The notes beneath the pieces were generated by a model. The model searched no databases, was not told the origin of the DNA, and saw only the letters and a program-made list of their open reading frames with translations. From assembly GCA_029863245.1 (NCBI GenBank), contig JAOTVV010000004.1, positions 62,001 through 126,000 on the forward strand: a stretch of DNA of 64,000 nucleotides. The letters run 5' to 3'. The position numbers and the translations under genes are program-made. Origin of the DNA: Gemmatimonadota bacterium. GTDB taxonomy: Bacteria > Gemmatimonadota > Gemmatimonadetes > Gemmatimonadales > GWC2-71-9. Shown here one piece after another: positions 60,733 to 64,000 of this stretch. The number at the start of each line of letters is the position of its first letter. Within the stretch, counting starts at the first letter, position 1.

Positions 60733-62616
60733 TTATCGTGTTCGATACCCCCCCAACGCCTCCTTGATCTCCCCCGCCGCATCGATGGCGGCTTCCACGT
60801 CGATCTTGAGGGCGCGCGCGGCCTGGGTGGCGGAGGTGAGGTCGCTCAAGACCTCGGCCACGCCGGCCGAACGAAGTCGCAGCAGGTCGAACCGCACGTT
60901 CTGGATTGCCAGGACACAGGACTCGAACTGGCCTTCGATCTTCCCTCGCCGCGTGGTGAGCTCGGCCAGCGTGGCCCGTTGGCGCTTGAGCAGGTCGAGG
61001 CGTCGATCCTTCTCCGAGCTCGTCTCCTCCCCCTCCAACTCGGCAATGCGCTCCTCGAGCTGGTTCACCGCGTTCTGGTCGACCTGACCCTCCATCTGCT
61101 GGAGCGTGCGGGCGAGATCGGTGGCGCGCTGAAACAGTGACTCGACGGTGGGGACGACGTCCGGGAGCATGACCCGCTCCGACTCCGGAAGGCGGTCGAT
61201 GAGTTTGATGATGGCCGAGTGGTCCTTGCGCATTTGCTCGATCTGGCCGGCGAGCAGACCGAAGTCGCCGGTCGTCGGCGCCGGGAGTCTCCGCCGCTCC
61301 GACGGATGGGAATCGTTCGGAGACGGGAGCGCGTCGTCGGCGGGTGGTCGATTGAGCACATCGCGCATACTGTAGCCGGCCGACCAGAGCTTCCCATACT
61401 GGGACGCGAGCCCAATCCCCCAGCCGATCGCGGGAAAGAGAAACCATGGCGTGGCCAGGCCCGTCACGACATTGAGGAGCAGCAACCCGCCGTTCACGGA
61501 CACATATGACGCGAAATTCCCACGGAACTTCCGCACCACGGTGGGCTCCCCCACCGGCCCGACCGGGCTTTCTTCAGTGTCACGGCGCTTCACTGCGCGA
61601 TCACGCGCTCTAGCCTCGCGGGGCCGGCCGGATGATGCGCGTCCTTCCTCGAACCACCGCCACCAGTCGGTGTCCTGCTTGGCGGCGGGACTGGGCCGAG
61701 GGCGCCGCGCAGGGCCCGGGTGTCGTGACAGCGCTGACCGTGGACGGTAGGGGCCCGACGAGCGGCTTTCGAGCGCGCGGCGAAGGGTGTCGGCGGTGGG
61801 CCAGCGATTCTCGGGTTCTTTGTCGAGGCACCGAGCGACCGCGGCGACGAGATCGTCGGGACAATCGCGGCGGAGCTCTTGGATGTTGGGAACCGGCTGC
61901 GTCACCTGCTTCAACAAGATGCCGGCGACTGTCGGCGCCTTGAACGGTACCTCACCCGTCAGCATCTCGTAGGCGACGACCCCCAGGGAGTAGATGTCGC
62001 TGCGCGCGTCGATTTCGCTGTCCCCGGCTGCCTGCTCGGGGCTCATGTACGCGGGAGTGCCGATCGCGACGCCCGTGCCGGTGAGCGTGCCACCGCTCGC
62101 GTCCGTCAGCGCCTTGGCTATTCCGAAGTCGGTGACCATGACCCGGCGTCGCGTACCCTCGAGGAGGATATTGTCGGGTTTGATGTCCCGATGCACGATC
62201 CCCATGGCATGCGCGAGCCCCAGCGCATCGGCCGTTTCCTTCATGATGCGCCGGGTTTCTTCGATCGGGAGGCGCTCTCGACGCCGGAGGCGAGCGGCCA
62301 GCGACTCGCCGTCGACATAGCCCATCACGAAGTACACGAGGCCGCCTTCCTCGCCAACGGTGTGGATTGGAACGATGTGAGGATGCGAGAGCCTGGCCGC
62401 GGTCTGCGCTTCCCGAGTGAAGCGCTTGCGAATCTCCCCGCGGAAGGCTAGTTCGGGCGGGAGCACCTTGATGGCGACGCGACGCCGAAGTCGTATGTCA
62501 CGCGCGCTGAACACGATGCCCATGCCGCCCCGTCCGATCTCCCCTTCGATCTCGTAGGAGTCGGACAGCACATCGGTGAGTCGGGCTTGAAGCGTGTCTT
62601 GGATATCGTCAGCCAT
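60733..62616 (-). CDS. Serine/threonine kinase with 2TM domain and coiled coil
   Basis: A 627-residue protein. The N-terminal Hanks kinase (about 20-285) is complete: IGRGGMGIVFSA, VAIKVL, IVHRDIKPDNI, VTDFGIAK and the GTPAYMSPEQ activation segment. A basic Pro/Arg-rich linker leads to a two-helix membrane unit (about 370-415; YVSVNGGLLLLNVVTGLATP, then FLFPAIGWGIGLA) like the 2TM domain, and then a long charged C-terminal part with coiled-coil segments (about 465-590; NQLEERIAELEGEETSSEKD). The 2TM-plus-coiled-coil tail could sense or scaffold; the target is unknown. It is convergent with the E1 gene. Confidence 0.9.
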   Translation of the reverse strand: MADDIQDTLQARLTDVLSDSYEIEGEIGRGGMGIVFSARDIRLRRRVAIKVLPPELAFRGEIRKRFTREAQTAARLSHPHIVPIHTVGEEGGLVYFVMGYVDGESLAARLRRRERLPIEETRRIMKETADALGLAHAMGIVHRDIKPDNILLEGTRRRVMVTDFGIAKALTDASGGTLTGTGVAIGTPAYMSPEQAAGDSEIDARSDIYSLGVVAYEMLTGEVPFKAPTVAGILLKQVTQPVPNIQELRRDCPDDLVAAVARCLDKEPENRWPTADTLRRALESRSSGPYRPRSALSRHPGPARRPRPSPAAKQDTDWWRWFEEGRASSGRPREARARDRAVKRRDTEESPVGPVGEPTVVRKFRGNFASYVSVNGGLLLLNVVTGLATPWFLFPAIGWGIGLASQYGKLWSAGYSMRDVLNRPPADDALPSPNDSHPSERRRLPAPTTGDFGLLAGQIEQMRKDHSAIIKLIDRLPESERVMLPDVVPTVESLFQRATDLARTLQQMEGQVDQNAVNQLEERIAELEGEETSSEKDRRLDLLKRQRATLAELTTRRGKIEGQFESCVLAIQNVRFDLLRLRSAGVAEVLSDLTSATQAARALKIDVEAAIDAAGEIKEALGGYRTR

Positions 62617-62697
62617 GTAGCTTTAGGTCTGGACCGGGGATAGATTAACGCAATCTGCTACACACGGGCAACCGGGAGCCATCAGACCGAGGCCGCA

Positions 62698-62943
62698 ATG
62701 CGCTGGGTTACGGACGATGCGGGACGCCGGTGGTCCGCCGAGCGAGTCGGGCGGACGTCGGGGCTGATTTCTACCAAGAAGGCCAAGCCCTCGTTCCCAG
62801 AACCGGCTGACATCATCCGCTTTGAGTGCGAAGCGGACGGGGCCGAACCGGCAAGGGAAGTGCAGGCGCGTGCCGGGCTTCTAGAACAGCTGACCGAGTC
62901 CGAACTGCGCGCGCTCCTCAACGTCGCCCCGCGAGCCCCCTGA
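62698..62943 (+). CDS. Small hypothetical protein
   Basis: An 81-residue protein starting MRWVTDDAGRRWSAERVGRT. It contains PADIIRFECEADGAEPAREV, and ends with LLEQLTESELRALLNVA, a likely helix. No known domain, signal peptide or membrane segment. It lies between the divergent kinase gene and lon with its own upstream gap of 81 bases. Coding character is good but its function is unknown. Confidence 0.55.
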   Translation: MRWVTDDAGRRWSAERVGRTSGLISTKKAKPSFPEPADIIRFECEADGAEPAREVQARAGLLEQLTESELRALLNVAPRAP

Positions 62944-63147
62944 CGCCCGTTCTTTCTCGCCTCTCGTACGTCAATCTGGCAGCACCCCGGTTCCAACGGT
63001 ACGTTCGGCAGGTACCTCGCTCCGATGCGAAGGGTTCCAGTCCATTGACGACCCATACTGGCAGGGCCCAGCGGCATGCTAGCTGCCCATTGAAGACGTG
63101 ATCGGTCACATACGCCAACCACAGTCTCGCCGAGAGGTGAGGTGAAT

Positions 63148-64000
63148 CATGACTGACCGCACGTCCGGACGAGTGCGATTGCCTGTGCTCCCGCTTCGGG
63201 AAACAGTGATGTTCCCCGGGGTAACGGCGCCCATCGGTGCCGGCCGACCGGCAACATTGCGGGCGATCGAGGCCTCGTTGAAGGGTGAGGCCAAGCTCAT
63301 CTTTGCGGTCGCCCAACGAGAAAACGTCGATAATGCCCAACCGGAGGTGTTGTACACCACCGGAACCGTCGCCCGCGTGGGGCAGGTCCAGCGTGGGCTA
63401 GGCGGTATTCAGCTTCTCCTGCACGGTGAGTACCGAGCCGCGGTCTTACAGTATTCGGAGAATGCCGGTCACCTGGAGGCGGTGGTCCAGGAGGCACCGG
63501 ATCTCCTGCCGCTCGATTCTGACGACGCCGCCTTCGTCGCCCTCTACAAGGAAGTGCGTGAACGGGCCAGCGATCTGGCGCTGAAGATGGGCCTCCCGCA
63601 AGAGGTCGTGGAGCAGGTGCTCGAGGGAGTGGAGGATCCGGGACGGTTTGCCGACCTGGTGGCGGGGTACATCGATATCACGCCGGGCGAGCGACAGGCA
63701 CTACTCGAGACACGAGGCGTCGAGGAGCGACTCCGCCGCGTCCTGATCCACGTCCAGCGGCAACTCGAGCTCGTCGAGGCACAGGAAGAGATCAAGACCA
63801 AAGTTCAAGAGGAAATCGGTGAGCGGCAACGTGAGATGTTCCTCCGGGAGCAGCTCAAGGCGATCCAGAAGGAGCTCGGTGACGATGGATCTCAGGAGGT
63901 CGAAGAGCTTCGAGAGCGCGTAGAGAAGCTCGCCCTTCCCGACAGTGTCCGCGAAGAGGTCGAGCGGGAGCTACGGCGGTTGGAGCGCGCCGGCCGCGAC
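63148..64000 (+). CDS. lon: ATP-dependent protease Lon (N-terminal part)
   Basis: Lon degrades misfolded and regulatory proteins in the cytoplasm. Only the first 284 codons are in the window: the LAN substrate-recognition domain, with LPVLPLRETVMFPGVTAPIG near the start, and the helical region with the conserved EEIGERQREMFLREQLKAIQ and KELGDD. The AAA+ and protease domains lie to the right. GAGAGGTGAGGTG stands before the ATG as a ribosome-binding site. The intact reading frame runs to the edge. Confidence 0.95.

Overview
The window is high-GC bacterial chromosome carrying the replication-origin neighbourhood: the rpmH-rnpA-yidD-yidC block on the minus strand, diverging from dnaA-oriC-dnaN on the plus strand, with mnmG-parS-parA-parB about 35 kb further on. 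Dense overlapping genes, frequent GTG/TTG (and apparently CTG) starts, GWxTD lipoproteins, several Ser/Thr kinases, a deoxyhypusine-synthase-like protein and an E1 alpha-beta fusion dehydrogenase are consistent with a Gemmatimonadota-like lineage. That placement is an inference from gene content, not a measured one.

Layout. 1-5.2 kb: ribosome, RNase P and membrane-insertion genes, then the replication start module. 5.2-10.2 kb: envelope proteins, the RNase P RNA gene, an AraC-type regulator, pyrE and a Ser/Thr kinase. 10.2-20.2 kb: GWxTD lipoprotein, lytic transglycosylase, polyprenol-kinase-like protein, DNA polymerase I, a pilin-like protein and an MMPL transporter that overlaps its neighbour in antisense. 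20.4-27.6 kb: M28 peptidase, a class-C-type serine hydrolase, DCC and DUF59 proteins, RNase D, peptide deformylase, a MobA-like transferase, and two poorly coding stretches. 27.6-34 kb: a complete SUF iron-sulfur operon led by a SufR-like repressor and ending in SufU and a Rieske protein. 34-39 kb: anti-sigma-like protein, NatAB-type ABC exporter, mnmG. 39.2-44.4 kb: two parS sites, ParA, ParB, an M23 endopeptidase, a bactofilin, Nif3 and a CapA-type lipoprotein in one overlapping cluster. 44.4-51.2 kb: QueG, small proteins, a class V aminotransferase, LOG protein, DHS-like protein, glycerol-3-phosphate dehydrogenase and a methyltransferase. 51.2-64 kb: fatty-acid beta-oxidation (FadI/FadJ), proline dehydrogenase, RsgA, a DUF1015 protein, the fused E1 dehydrogenase, a kinase with a 2TM domain and coiled coil, and the start of lon.

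The most distinctive points are: (i) chromosome segregation, a murein endopeptidase and a bactofilin scaffold in one translationally coupled run; (ii) -10-like hexamers placed 6-9 bases before several start codons, suggesting leaderless mRNAs, supported by the same hexamer seven bases before the RNase P RNA; (iii) two conserved proteins whose family-conserved N-termini can only be reached from a CTG start with a good ribosome-binding site; (iv) a bacterial deoxyhypusine-synthase-like protein keeping the catalytic lysine; (v) DNA polymerase I with a broken proofreading site. No rRNA, tRNA, CRISPR array, insertion sequence or prophage was seen.
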